Assembly: GCA_016721245.1 (NCBI GenBank)
Contig: JADKIQ010000002.1
Location: 310,001 to 374,000 of the forward strand
DNA from: Sphingobacteriales bacterium
Lineage (GTDB): Bacteria; Bacteroidota; Bacteroidia; Chitinophagales; JADIYW01
Length of the DNA: 64,000 nucleotides
Reading direction: 5' to 3'
The translations under genes and the position numbers were made by a program. Positions 23,648 through 33,822 of the stretch are shown piece after piece. The first letter of the stretch is position 1; every line of letters begins with the position of its first letter. The notes beneath the pieces are model-generated. The model saw nothing but the letters and a program-made list of their open reading frames with translations, was not told the DNA's origin and ran no database searches.

Positions 23648-25861
23648 ATGCAGAAATCAGCAATCAGTCTGGTATTGCTGTGGGCATTTTTGCCTGCAAT
23701 TATATTCGCACAAGTAGAAAATAATCAAGATACTATAGTGGTAAATAAGCTGGAAGAAGTGGTGATTTCCGCTCATAAATTACTTGTTCCCAAACAGGAT
23801 CTCATTCAGCAGATAACAATAATAAAAGCTCCGGCGATTTCAAACAACAATTCTCAGACAACAGCTTCCCTGATAGAAAATCTGGGAAATGCCTTTGTGC
23901 AGAGAAGTCAGGCCGGCGGAGGCAGCATCATTGTCCGTGGATTTGAAGCCAGCAGAGTGGTTCTAATGGTGGATGGTGTTCGTTTGAATAATTTAATTTA
24001 TCGTTCAGGGCATCTGCAAAATGTCATTACAATAGATAATGCGATATTAGATAAAGTGGAAATCCTGAACGGACCTGCCTCCACTATGTATGGCAGTGAT
24101 GCGCTGGGCGGTGTAGTGAGTATGTACACCAGAGCTCCGCAGTTAAAAACGGGAAACAAAACACTGATAAAAGGAAATACTTTTTTTAGATATGGACTGG
24201 CAAATAATGAACTGACCGGCCATGCCGAACTGAATATTGGTACGAAGAAATTTGCTTCTTTAACGACTGCCACATACAGTAAATTTGGTGACCTCAGAAT
24301 GGGTGGCGCACAAAATCCGTTTTACAAGAAGTTTGGAGAGCGTCCGTTTTATGCTGATAGAATTGACGGTAGAGATACCCTTATACCAAACAATAATCCC
24401 TTGTTACAGAAATTCAGCGGGTATACCCAGTATGATATTTTACAAAAGTTTTTACTGAAACAGAATGAATATCTACAACATCAGCTGAATCTTCAGTTCT
24501 CCAACAGTAGCAACGTGCCACGCTACGACAGATTAACCGACCCGAAAGGCAGCGGATTAAATTCTACGGAATGGTACTACGGTCCGCAAACAAGATTACT
24601 GGCTGCCTACGATGTTAATTATAATAAGCCGGAAGCGTTTTTTAATAGCATACATGCCAATGTCAGTTATCAGTATGTGGTAGAAAGCAGGCACAGCAGA
24701 AGTTTTGGAAAAAATAATCGTTCCGACAGAACAGAATATGTGAATGTATTTGGTTATACGCTGGATGTATCCAAACAGATAAAAAAGAATAAGCTGACTT
24801 TAGGGCTGGACGGACAGTTCAGTATGGTAAAATCAAAAGCGAGTAAAACAGATATCACTACCGGTATTCAAAGTGCTTTGGATACGAGATATCCGGACGG
24901 AAAAGACAATATGAATGCTGTAGCTTTATATGCTGCACATATAGGAAAATTTGGGAAGTATATTACAATAAACGATGGCATCAGAATCGGCGTTTCATCG
25001 CTTCGTGCACACTTTAATGATACGTCTTTTTTTAATTTCCCATTTAAATCTGTAAAACAGAATACTGTTACAGTAAGCGGTAACGCCGGAGTATTATATG
25101 CGCCTACCGAAAAATGGAAAATAGCATTTTTGTTTAATACAGGATTCAGGGTTCCGAATATAGATGATTTGTCAAAAGTGTTTGAGTCTGCACCCGGAAT
25201 ATTAATCGTGCCGAATAACAAACTGAAACCTGAAAAAACCATTAACGGCGAATTGAACATTACTAAGCAATTCGGCAGTAGTGTGCAATGGGAAAATGTG
25301 TTTTGGGCAACTTATTTTATAGACGCTATCCAGACAGGTCAATTTACGTATAATGGCTCTGATTCTCTAGATTACGGAGGAAGTACTAGTGCGGTGTATG
25401 CCAATCAGAATTCGGGGAAAGCCTATTTGTTCGGATTCAGTTCAACTGTAAACGCTGATTTCAGCAAACATTTTGCCGCTTCATTTTCCATCAATTATAC
25501 CCGTGGAAGAGTGCTGACCGACACCGGACAGGTTCCTTTAGACCATGTGGCGCCTCTTTTTGGCAGAATAGGGTTCAATTACCATTCTTCCAAAGTATTT
25601 GCCGAAATCTATTCTCTTTTCAACGGCTGGAAAAAATTAAAAGAGTATAGTGGCAGCGGAGAGGATAATCTGCAATATGCCACGGCAGATGGAATGCCGG
25701 CATGGTTTACCTTAAATCTGAAGGCATCTTACCAGCCACATAAAAATATAGCCATTATGGCTGGTTTTGAGAATATGCTGGATACACAGTATCGTACGTT
25801 CGCTTCCGGTATCAATTCCCCTGGCAGAAATATTTATTTATCGTTGAAATTCAATTGGTAA
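23648..25861 (+). CDS. TonB-dependent outer-membrane receptor
   Basis: 737 residues. Signal peptide ending IIFAQ. Short N-terminal extension with EEVVISAHKL, then the plug domain (about 60-165: GGGSIIVRGFEASRVVLMVD, MYGSDALGGVV) and a 22-strand-type barrel to the C-terminal NIYLSLKFNW with terminal Trp. The FRVPNIDDLS stretch near residue 500 resembles the FRAP/NPNL box region of haem-type receptors, but the ligand is not established. There is no N-terminal carboxypeptidase-like domain and no SusD partner, so it belongs to the simple siderophore/haem/vitamin class. A TAAATTTG at 23608-23615 may be its -7 element. Confidence 0.9.
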   Translation: MQKSAISLVLLWAFLPAIIFAQVENNQDTIVVNKLEEVVISAHKLLVPKQDLIQQITIIKAPAISNNNSQTTASLIENLGNAFVQRSQAGGGSIIVRGFEASRVVLMVDGVRLNNLIYRSGHLQNVITIDNAILDKVEILNGPASTMYGSDALGGVVSMYTRAPQLKTGNKTLIKGNTFFRYGLANNELTGHAELNIGTKKFASLTTATYSKFGDLRMGGAQNPFYKKFGERPFYADRIDGRDTLIPNNNPLLQKFSGYTQYDILQKFLLKQNEYLQHQLNLQFSNSSNVPRYDRLTDPKGSGLNSTEWYYGPQTRLLAAYDVNYNKPEAFFNSIHANVSYQYVVESRHSRSFGKNNRSDRTEYVNVFGYTLDVSKQIKKNKLTLGLDGQFSMVKSKASKTDITTGIQSALDTRYPDGKDNMNAVALYAAHIGKFGKYITINDGIRIGVSSLRAHFNDTSFFNFPFKSVKQNTVTVSGNAGVLYAPTEKWKIAFLFNTGFRVPNIDDLSKVFESAPGILIVPNNKLKPEKTINGELNITKQFGSSVQWENVFWATYFIDAIQTGQFTYNGSDSLDYGGSTSAVYANQNSGKAYLFGFSSTVNADFSKHFAASFSINYTRGRVLTDTGQVPLDHVAPLFGRIGFNYHSSKVFAEIYSLFNGWKKLKEYSGSGEDNLQYATADGMPAWFTLNLKASYQPHKNIAIMAGFENMLDTQYRTFASGINSPGRNIYLSLKFNW

Positions 25862-25981
25862 TGTTCTGATAGTCACTGAAAATCATGACATAAATCATGT
25901 TTTCAGGAGCTCTTATTTTGTAACTTTAGATTCTGATTTAATCATTATTAAATCGGGTATACACGCCGTATTTAAGAGTCA

Positions 25982-28900
25982 ATGCGAACTAAAATTCAAC
26001 AGGTTATAGAATTAAGTTTCTATGGCATTTTTTTCATCTTCTTTTTTGTTTCTGCAAAACTGAGTGCACAGTCATTGCCTGATGAGAAAAAAGCAGTTAC
26101 ACAATACCTCAAAGGGAATGATAATGATGTGTACGGAACTACCAGCCGTTTTATTGAAAATATTGGTCAGTACGGACAAGTCTACGATAAATATCCGAAT
26201 ATGGGAAATATCCTGTACGGGTATGAAGGATTCAATGTGCCGGTATTGTTCACGCCCAAAGGATTGATTTATTTACATCGTAAGGTAGAGGCTCCGAAGT
26301 TATCGGAACAGGAGCGGGAAGAGCGCATAAAGAAAAAGAAAAAAAAGGAAGAGGAGATTGAAGAGGTAGAAGTTAAAGACCGTGCTATTACCATGGAATG
26401 GTTGAATGCTAATACCAACCCCGAAATTGTGGCAGAAGAAAGAACGGAAGAATATCATACCTATGGGTTCTTGCAGGAGCAGGCACGGGCTTTCAAGAGA
26501 ATAATCTATAAAAACCTATATCCCGGAATTGATTTGGTTTATACGTTCCGTAAGGACAATAAAATCGGATTTGAATACAGTTTGATGGTGAAACCCGGTG
26601 CAGATTTAAACGCTGTAAAACTTCATTTCGGCGGTGAAATAAAGAAAATTAAACTGGATGCAAACGGCAACTTATTGATAAAATCAGCTGCCGGCACTAC
26701 CATTGAAACCATTCCGGTTACATACTACGGAGATAAATTACAAGAAATAAAAGATAGTATACAGCAGGTAAAATCTGCCTATACGCTAAAAGGCAAAGAA
26801 CTGGTTTTTGCATTGCCGGAAGGCTACGATAATTCCAAAAGTATTGTCATAGATCCATTTGTAAGTACTACTGCAACACTAACAGGAACCGGTGTAAACG
26901 CCGGTATTGCTAAAGATGTGGATTATGATTATGCAGGGAATGTTTATGTTACCGGTGGAGGAGATGGCTCCATATATAAACTGGCAAAGTTTGATGCAAA
27001 TGGTGTTTTACAATGGACATTTAATGGTGCACTGACCATTCCTTCCTGGAATTTCGGAACCATTTATGGCGGTTGGGTAGTAGAGAAAACAACAGGAAAT
27101 GTATATCTCGGTCAGGGCTTTGCACCCAGCGGAGGGCACCGTGTTATTCGCATTAATACCATTGGCGTGTATGATAACTACATAACGAATGCAAATCCGA
27201 GTTTTCTGGAAAACTGGAAAATGTACTGGAACTGTAACAATGGTTCGCCGCAATTATTTATTGCTGGCGGTGGCACCAATTCCAATATCAATTTTGGTAT
27301 TGTTTCGCCTCCGTCTACAGCTGTTTCTTCTCTGAATGTTACGGGTATTCCATATGGCGCTACAGGTTGGGCGCAGGATATTGCGGATGTAATTATAGAT
27401 CCGGCAACAAATGATTTATTTACCATCTATGGCTCATTGTACGGTACACCTACTTTATCCAATCAGATTTACAAAAACACAGCACCCTACAGCGGTGCAT
27501 CTGTAGCATGGAATGTTTACTCGGGATTTACTACGGTGCAGGAAATCGCCAACCGTCCTTATTTTGTAGATTATCCTTATACCGACAACTCAGGCAATAT
27601 ATTTGCCATCAATACTTCTTATCTTTTTTACTGGGATGGTAAAAATCTGGAAGCCATAGACAAAGCAAGCGGAGCAGTTGTGGGAACCCCACTCACAATT
27701 GCTGCAAATGCCAGTTTGATGAGCGGCGGAATAGTGGCAGATGAATGTAATAATATTTTCATAGGTTCCATCAATGGTACTATCAAAGTGTATACGTTTG
27801 ACGGAAGTACATTCAACGATGCGGCTGCACCGGATATAACGGTTCCGGGCTTCGGCACTAAATCAGTTTACGATTTAGCGTTCTATGAAGCACAAAAAAC
27901 CATATATGCCTCCGGAAATGGTTTTGTCGCTTCCTTTGATGTAAGTTCTTATAATTGTACGCCTAATTACTTTAATATCAATGTTAGTTCGAGTTGCGCC
28001 ACCTTAACGGCTACTGCCACCCTCTCACCAACACCACCCGGCGGATCTATCATTACCTATGTCTTATATAATGGTACCACACAGATTTCAAGCAATACTT
28101 CGGGTATATTTTCCGGTTTAACACCTAATGTAAATTACACTATAAAAGCGATCGTAAATCAGATATGCAGCGGCTCGGTAACTACCACAAACTTCACACT
28201 ACCGGGACCAAGCGTTTCAACAGCACTTACCCATACAAGCTGCGGTGCCAGTAACGGAACTATCACCGTTACAGCTGCAGGAGGTACAGCGCCATTTACC
28301 TACAGTAATGACGGCGCCACGTTTCAGTCTGGAAATACATTTACTGGCTTAGCATCCGGAATCTATACCATCACGGCAAAAGACTTTAACGGTTGTTTTA
28401 ATACTGTGGATGTAAACATTCTAAATTCAAACGGTCCATCCATCACCTATACAAAAACAGATGCTATTTGCGGAAGTAATACCGGCACAATAACTGCTAA
28501 TGGAAGTGGTGGTGTCGCACCATTAACTTATAGTATCAACGGTACTGCATTTCAGACAAATAATGTCTTTTCAGGAATTTTAGCAGGTACCTATATACTT
28601 ACAGTAAAAGATGCATTAGGTTGTACAAACGTAACCAAACTGCTCATCAGAAGCGCATCCGGACCAAACGTAAGTGCCATTCCTGCCACTACCTATTGCA
28701 ATACCAACAATGGCAGTATTACGGCTATAGCGACAGGCGGAGCAGCACCGTTACAATACAGCATAAACGGGAATATTTACCAAAGCAGCAATGTATTTAA
28801 CGGACTATCAGCAGGAAGTTATACCGTGACAGTTAAAGACAGCAACAACTGTCTGAGTACGGCGACGACTACGGTTCCCAATTCAACGGGGCCAAGCGTC

Positions 28901-31900
28901 ACAGCTACAGCCGTTACCGCTTCCTGTGCCAATGCAAATGGCAGTATAACGGCCAATGGAACAGGTGGTGTTGCACCTTTGCAATACAGCATAAATGGCA
29001 CCACATTTCAGGCAAGTAATTTCTTTTTCGGACTTACCGCCGGAACATATATCGTTACGGTAAAGGATGCGAATAACTGTACCAGCACAGTTTCTGTAAC
29101 AGTGGCCAGTACTAATGGCCCGCAGGTGATAGGTTCGTCTACAGCATCAGCCTGTAGCGGAAATACCGGAACAATTACTGCCAGCGGCAGTGGAGGTTCA
29201 GGAGCTTTACAATACAGTATCAATGGTGTAACATTTCAGGCTGGTACACTCTTCTCAGGACTAGCAGCCGGTACCTATACCTTGTTTGTCCGAGATATTA
29301 ACAGCTGTATTGGTGCAACAATCGTCGTAGTACCCAATTCAACCGCTCCTACTGTCTCCGCAGTAATAACACCCACCAGTTGTAATGCCAGTGATGGTAT
29401 CATTACGGCAAGCGGACTGGGCGGGACATTGCCTTATAATTATAGTCTTAACGGCGGTGCATTTCAGGGCAGTGGTGTTTTTTCCGGCTTAGCCACTGGG
29501 CCATATACCATCACCATATCAGATGGAAATGGCTGTCGTAATACAACCTCTGTGAGTATGACCAACGTGGCAGGATTATCCATTACAGCAAGTGTTGTTT
29601 CCAGTTCCTGTTCTTCAAATAATGGTATTATAACGGCAAATGGTGTTGGGGGTTCAGGTGTATTGCAATACAGTATTAACGGTACAGTTTATCAGGGCAG
29701 TAATATTTTTAATGCACTGTCAGGCGGAAATTATACGGTCTATGTAAAAGATGCAAACGGATGTATTTCTACCACCGGGGTCACCGTCAATACCTTACTG
29801 GCACCTTTGTTGTCCGTCAGTTCCGTAGATGCAAACTGTACAGCAAGTAATGGAAGTATCACAGCAAGTGGCAGCGGTGGTACTGCACCTTTGCAATATA
29901 GTATAAACGGCACGGTTTATCAAAGCAGCGGTATATTTTCTAATCTTCCGGCAGCTACTTATACAGTATATTTAAAAGATGCGGCAAATTGTATAAAAAC
30001 AGCTTCTGTCACTATAGCTAGTAATGGGGCAGGGCCTGGTATTACAAGTTTTACCGTTCGAACAAAATATTACCCGTGTAAAGGAGATGCAACAGGCAGT
30101 ATAACGAATCCACGTGTTAACGGTTCCAATTGCGGTGCTTGTACTTTTAGTTTAGATGGCGGAGCATTTATACCAAATGCTACACAACTATATCCATCTG
30201 TTGCACCCGGCACACATACTATTACAGCAAAAGATGTAAATGGATGTACTAAAACAATTACAGTTGTATTGAGTGCAACACCGGTTTCAACAGCTACGGC
30301 AATCGTTACAGGAACAGCCTGCAATACTTCTAACGGTACTATAAAAATTACCGGCGTTGGTCCTAATACTCCTTATCATGCTACGATTACAGGTTATTTC
30401 GGAACATGGGTTACCTTTGACCCGAATTATACATTTACAGGATTGGCTCCTGGTACCTATGAAATTATTCTTTCTGATGATGAAAGTTTTGATATCGGTC
30501 CACCTCTGGATCCGGGTGGTTGTCTCGATACCATCACCGTAATTGTTCCGTCCATTGGCGGTCCAGTTATTACTTCTGTTACCAAAACAAATGGTTCCTG
30601 TCGTTTGGATGACGGAACCTTATCCATCGCCGCAAACGGAGGAACAGGAACTATTTATTACAGCCTGAATGGCAGTGGATTTCAAACAGATAGTTTTTTT
30701 ACCAATCTGTCCACAGGAATTTACCAGATTGATATCATGGATGATGACGGCTGTATGAATACAAGATACGATACCATTGTAAATCCTGACGGACCTTCCG
30801 TTACAGCCGTTCCCACACCAACGTCCTGTGGAAATTCCAACGGAGTGATTACAGCCACAGGAACCGGAGGAACCACTCCGTATAAGTACAGTATAAACGG
30901 AACTGTTTTCCAAAACAGCAATGTGTTCTCAGGCTTATCTACAGGTACCTATACCCTAAGTATTGCAGATGCTTCCTTGTGTCTTTCTACTGCCAGTGTT
31001 ACGATTACAGCTACCACTAAACCTGCAGTAACAGCTTATTCCATTGCAGCATCGTGCAACAGCAGCAACGGTATGGTAGTGGCCAATGGAACCAATGGTA
31101 CAGCACCATATCAATACAGTATCGACGGAACCACTTTTCAAAGCGTCAATAGCTTTAACGGCTTAGATGCCGGTTTCTATACGGTAACCATAAAAGACAC
31201 AAAAGGGTGTATAAACACCACCCGATTATCTGTTGGAAATATTGCAGCTCCAACCGTAACACTGGTTGCTACTCCTGCCACCTGTTTTAATACAAACGGT
31301 ACTATAACTGCGACGGGATCGGGTGGCAGCGGTGCATTGCAATTTGCACTTAACAACGATACTGCGTTTCAGGTTGGAAATGTGTTTGCAGGTTTGCTGG
31401 CAGGTACGTATACAGTGTATATAAAAGACAATGCAGGATGTCAGAGCGCAAAAAGTATTTTAGTTACCAGCCCGAATGTGCCGCAAACATTGAATGCTAC
31501 GGTAGCCAATGCCAGTTGTGGCAATAACAATGGTAGTATAGTAGCGGCGGCAACAGGCGGCGTAGCGCCTTTGCAATACAGTATAAATGGCAGCAGCTTC
31601 CAGGCAGGTACTTCTTTTACATTGTTGTCGGCAGGTACCTATCCGCTGACAGTAAAAGATGTAAACGGATGTATGAAATCTATGAATGTAACCGTGGCAA
31701 ATCTCGCGGGACCAATGGTTACCGCAACAACAACACTCTCTTCCTGTTTTGCAAACGACGGTACAATTACAGCGGCAGGTTCGGGTGGAACAGGCGCCTT
31801 GACGTACAGTAAAAATGGAGTGGCTTTTCAACCGAGTCCCGTGTTTACCGGGCTTGCTCCGGGTACTTATACCATCTCGGTAAAAGATACTAAAAATTGT

Positions 31901-32692
31901 ACATCCACTTTTTCGAATGTAGTGGTAGGTCAAGTGGTACATCCTGCCGTATCGGCACATGATTCTGCTTCTGTTTGTGGTGGAAATATTATTGCGCTGG
32001 GTAATGGTGGACTTTCACCGTTCATGTATGGTATCAATGATTCGGCATTGCAGAACAATAATAAATTTACCTGTAAGGCACCCGGCACCTACATGATACA
32101 TTTGGTGGATGCTAATGGCTGCAGGGATTCCGTGAGCATTATTTTAGATCTTCCGTTGCCTGTGGAATTAATTTCATTTACAGGACATGCGGAAAAAAAC
32201 TACAACATGCTGGAATGGATAACAGCAAGTGAAATCAATAACGACTATTTCACGCTGGAAAAATCGCCTGATGGAATTGCCTTTGATACCCTTGCCACCA
32301 TTGACGGCGCAGGAAACAGCAATATCGTTTTGAATTATTCAAAAACAGATGAACATCCTTATCCGCACATAAGTTATTACCGTTTAAAACAAACAGACTT
32401 TAACGGAAATTATAAGTATTCCAGAATTATTCCGTTGTTGCATTCCGGTAATACAGTTGCTTTAGATTACACATACAGTGCGGATGCAGACGAATTGACT
32501 ATTTTCTTCATTGCAAATGATAATCGTCAAAAGTCCGTAGAATTAATTGATGCTATTGGTAGAAAAATATACACGGCAACAACGCAGGATGCCTATATGC
32601 AAATAAATACCGCAGCATATGCAAAAGGCGTTTATTTTCTAACGATGAAAACAGGTGAGGAAACAAAAACATTTAAACTCGAGTTTCGTTAA
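25982..32692 (+). CDS. Giant SprB-repeat surface adhesin with T9SS C-terminal sorting domain
   Basis: 2236 residues. Signal peptide to about residue 30, then a DUF7948-like region beginning RFIENIGQYGQVYDKYPN, with a charged KKKKKKEEEIEEVEVKD insert (about 117-133). Residues about 290-690 look like a repeated strand region of propeller type (NVYVTGGGDGSIYKLAKFD). Residues about 742-2059 carry 17 tandem SprB repeats of about 76 residues (consensus SCxxxNGxITAxGxGGxxPL then YSINGxxFQ, GLxAGTYTVxVKDxxGC). The C-terminus (KGVYFLTMKTGEETKTFKLE) is a type A T9SS sorting signal. Role by family: secreted adhesin for attachment or gliding. The gliding machinery genes are not next to it. It overlaps the stop of the convergent PepSY-like gene by 4 nt. 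Confidence 0.9.
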   Translation: MRTKIQQVIELSFYGIFFIFFFVSAKLSAQSLPDEKKAVTQYLKGNDNDVYGTTSRFIENIGQYGQVYDKYPNMGNILYGYEGFNVPVLFTPKGLIYLHRKVEAPKLSEQEREERIKKKKKKEEEIEEVEVKDRAITMEWLNANTNPEIVAEERTEEYHTYGFLQEQARAFKRIIYKNLYPGIDLVYTFRKDNKIGFEYSLMVKPGADLNAVKLHFGGEIKKIKLDANGNLLIKSAAGTTIETIPVTYYGDKLQEIKDSIQQVKSAYTLKGKELVFALPEGYDNSKSIVIDPFVSTTATLTGTGVNAGIAKDVDYDYAGNVYVTGGGDGSIYKLAKFDANGVLQWTFNGALTIPSWNFGTIYGGWVVEKTTGNVYLGQGFAPSGGHRVIRINTIGVYDNYITNANPSFLENWKMYWNCNNGSPQLFIAGGGTNSNINFGIVSPPSTAVSSLNVTGIPYGATGWAQDIADVIIDPATNDLFTIYGSLYGTPTLSNQIYKNTAPYSGASVAWNVYSGFTTVQEIANRPYFVDYPYTDNSGNIFAINTSYLFYWDGKNLEAIDKASGAVVGTPLTIAANASLMSGGIVADECNNIFIGSINGTIKVYTFDGSTFNDAAAPDITVPGFGTKSVYDLAFYEAQKTIYASGNGFVASFDVSSYNCTPNYFNINVSSSCATLTATATLSPTPPGGSIITYVLYNGTTQISSNTSGIFSGLTPNVNYTIKAIVNQICSGSVTTTNFTLPGPSVSTALTHTSCGASNGTITVTAAGGTAPFTYSNDGATFQSGNTFTGLASGIYTITAKDFNGCFNTVDVNILNSNGPSITYTKTDAICGSNTGTITANGSGGVAPLTYSINGTAFQTNNVFSGILAGTYILTVKDALGCTNVTKLLIRSASGPNVSAIPATTYCNTNNGSITAIATGGAAPLQYSINGNIYQSSNVFNGLSAGSYTVTVKDSNNCLSTATTTVPNSTGPSVTATAVTASCANANGSITANGTGGVAPLQYSINGTTFQASNFFFGLTAGTYIVTVKDANNCTSTVSVTVASTNGPQVIGSSTASACSGNTGTITASGSGGSGALQYSINGVTFQAGTLFSGLAAGTYTLFVRDINSCIGATIVVVPNSTAPTVSAVITPTSCNASDGIITASGLGGTLPYNYSLNGGAFQGSGVFSGLATGPYTITISDGNGCRNTTSVSMTNVAGLSITASVVSSSCSSNNGIITANGVGGSGVLQYSINGTVYQGSNIFNALSGGNYTVYVKDANGCISTTGVTVNTLLAPLLSVSSVDANCTASNGSITASGSGGTAPLQYSINGTVYQSSGIFSNLPAATYTVYLKDAANCIKTASVTIASNGAGPGITSFTVRTKYYPCKGDATGSITNPRVNGSNCGACTFSLDGGAFIPNATQLYPSVAPGTHTITAKDVNGCTKTITVVLSATPVSTATAIVTGTACNTSNGTIKITGVGPNTPYHATITGYFGTWVTFDPNYTFTGLAPGTYEIILSDDESFDIGPPLDPGGCLDTITVIVPSIGGPVITSVTKTNGSCRLDDGTLSIAANGGTGTIYYSLNGSGFQTDSFFTNLSTGIYQIDIMDDDGCMNTRYDTIVNPDGPSVTAVPTPTSCGNSNGVITATGTGGTTPYKYSINGTVFQNSNVFSGLSTGTYTLSIADASLCLSTASVTITATTKPAVTAYSIAASCNSSNGMVVANGTNGTAPYQYSIDGTTFQSVNSFNGLDAGFYTVTIKDTKGCINTTRLSVGNIAAPTVTLVATPATCFNTNGTITATGSGGSGALQFALNNDTAFQVGNVFAGLLAGTYTVYIKDNAGCQSAKSILVTSPNVPQTLNATVANASCGNNNGSIVAAATGGVAPLQYSINGSSFQAGTSFTLLSAGTYPLTVKDVNGCMKSMNVTVANLAGPMVTATTTLSSCFANDGTITAAGSGGTGALTYSKNGVAFQPSPVFTGLAPGTYTISVKDTKNCTSTFSNVVVGQVVHPAVSAHDSASVCGGNIIALGNGGLSPFMYGINDSALQNNNKFTCKAPGTYMIHLVDANGCRDSVSIILDLPLPVELISFTGHAEKNYNMLEWITASEINNDYFTLEKSPDGIAFDTLATIDGAGNSNIVLNYSKTDEHPYPHISYYRLKQTDFNGNYKYSRIIPLLHSGNTVALDYTYSADADELTIFFIANDNRQKSVELIDAIGRKIYTATTQDAYMQINTAAYAKGVYFLTMKTGEETKTFKLEFR
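28203..32160 (+). repeat. About 17 tandem SprB-type coding repeats of roughly 228 bp
   Basis: The coding units are recognisable at protein level by a Cys near the start (for example TSCGASNGTITVTAAGG), an internal YSINGTxFQ and a closing VKDxNGC. Two units (about 30040-30260 and 30290-30550) are clearly diverged, one carrying an insertion (FGTWVTFDPNYTF). DNA-level identity between units is moderate, so recent expansion is not obvious. The strings TTGCAATACAGTAT and variants recur in many units. Confidence 0.85.
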
Positions 32693-33126
32693 AGGTCATC
32701 ATTGAGCAGTTTTCCATCCCAGCTAAACAATAAATTCTTTGTATCACCTCCGCTGGAAACAATAAGTCGGTATTGAGTAATCATTCCCGGCAGAAAAAGC
32801 ACATAAACGGCATTTAATTTCCACGTTGAAAATTTACTGTTTGTTAAACCGGTTTTAACGGCAGTCGGTAATTCCTTCATCGAAATAGTGCGTTGCGTCA
32901 TTAACCAGTCACCATTGTTATTGTAAGTTGCTTCATAACTGTATCCTTCTGCTTTAAATACAGTTTTAAAATCTTTTCCTTCGTTGTACCATTTGATAGT
33001 ATGTGCTGATGGGAATTTTTGATTAAACGCCTTCGTCACATTAGCAGGAGGAATGCTTGCCTGTCCAAAAGTATCTAATGGAATAATAAAGCAAATACTA
33101 AGGAATAAAAGAATCAGTGTTTTCAT
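32689..33126 (-). CDS. PepSY-like periplasmic protein
   Basis: 145 residues from the ATG at 33126 (a frame to 33156 adds ten non-signal-like residues). Signal peptide MKTLILLFLSICFIIPLDTF-GQ. The mature protein has VTKAFNQKFPSAHTIKWYNE followed by YSYEATYNNNGDWLMTQRTI and ELPTAVKTGLTNSKFSTWKL, the usual repeated unit of Bacteroidota PepSY-like (PF11396) proteins, in which KFPxAxxxxW and G-W are recurrent. Function unknown; periplasmic. It converges on the adhesin gene with overlapping stop codons. Confidence 0.8.
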   Translation of the reverse strand: MKTLILLFLSICFIIPLDTFGQASIPPANVTKAFNQKFPSAHTIKWYNEGKDFKTVFKAEGYSYEATYNNNGDWLMTQRTISMKELPTAVKTGLTNSKFSTWKLNAVYVLFLPGMITQYRLIVSSGGDTKNLLFSWDGKLLNDDL

Positions 33127-33373
33127 TGAGATGTTTTTTAGTTTGTAAATAACCATCGTGAGTTTTTATATCTATAGAAAATGATGAATGAATGCAAATC
33201 AAAGTTGCTAAGCATTTAGCGAAACATGTTGCACAACCCTTTTAATAAGTTGTATAATTCACATATTGAGCGAATAGAAGGGAAGCAATGGTTCAAGTGT
33301 TAAAAGCATATCAGATTCTGTAAACTTTTTTTACTAAGTTTTTACTACTTTTAAGGGAATCAAACAGACAAAA

Positions 33374-33670
33374 ATGGAGCCGAGAATATATGCCGCCAGC
33401 CGCCTCACCGAAGGCAATAAATTATTTCCAGCCAAAATAATACTGGAAGATAATGGTGTTACCTTCAAAGTACCCTCCTTTTTCAGCGGACAGGAAACCA
33501 CCATTCCGTATTCCAGAGTGTCATCCGTTAATGTCAATACACCTTTCATAGGCTACAGCGATATCATCATCGAAACCACCGGCGAAGGCAGTATACAAGT
33601 GCATGGCTTCACGGCAGATGAAGTAAAAGAAATGAAACAGTTGATATTGGAAAAAATTAACGCGCTGTAA
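33374..33670 (+). CDS. Small PH-like domain protein
   Basis: 98 residues, cytoplasmic, no signal. One small mixed-beta domain with a C-terminal helix: FPAKIILEDNGVTFKVPSFF, ETTIPYSRVSSVNVNTPFIG, IIIETTGEGSIQVHGFT, then the helix ADEVKEMKQLILEKINAL. This is the compact bacterial PH/GRAM-like fold. Function unknown. It stands alone between two minus-strand genes. Confidence 0.75.
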   Translation: MEPRIYAASRLTEGNKLFPAKIILEDNGVTFKVPSFFSGQETTIPYSRVSSVNVNTPFIGYSDIIIETTGEGSIQVHGFTADEVKEMKQLILEKINAL

Positions 33671-33822
33671 ATTCTCCGTCATTTTGTACACTGTGAAGTA
33701 TTATCTCCGTAGTGAGAATTAGTATAATTACTAAATCATGAACTATAATATTTTGATGTGTAATGATTGCAATTTTAAACTATGCAAAAATAGTTTTAAG
33801 CTAAATTTTTAAACGTAATGTA

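Noticed and set aside
30620..31960. Minus-strand open frames of 60-166 codons within the adhesin gene
   Set aside because: They are antisense shadows of the repeated coding sequence with low-complexity Cys/Gly/Ser-rich products and no starts or promoters of their own.
28203..32160. Regularly spaced repeats that could suggest a CRISPR or satellite array
   Set aside because: The period is about 228 bp, the repeats are in one long open frame and encode SprB domains; no short identical direct repeats with unique spacers.
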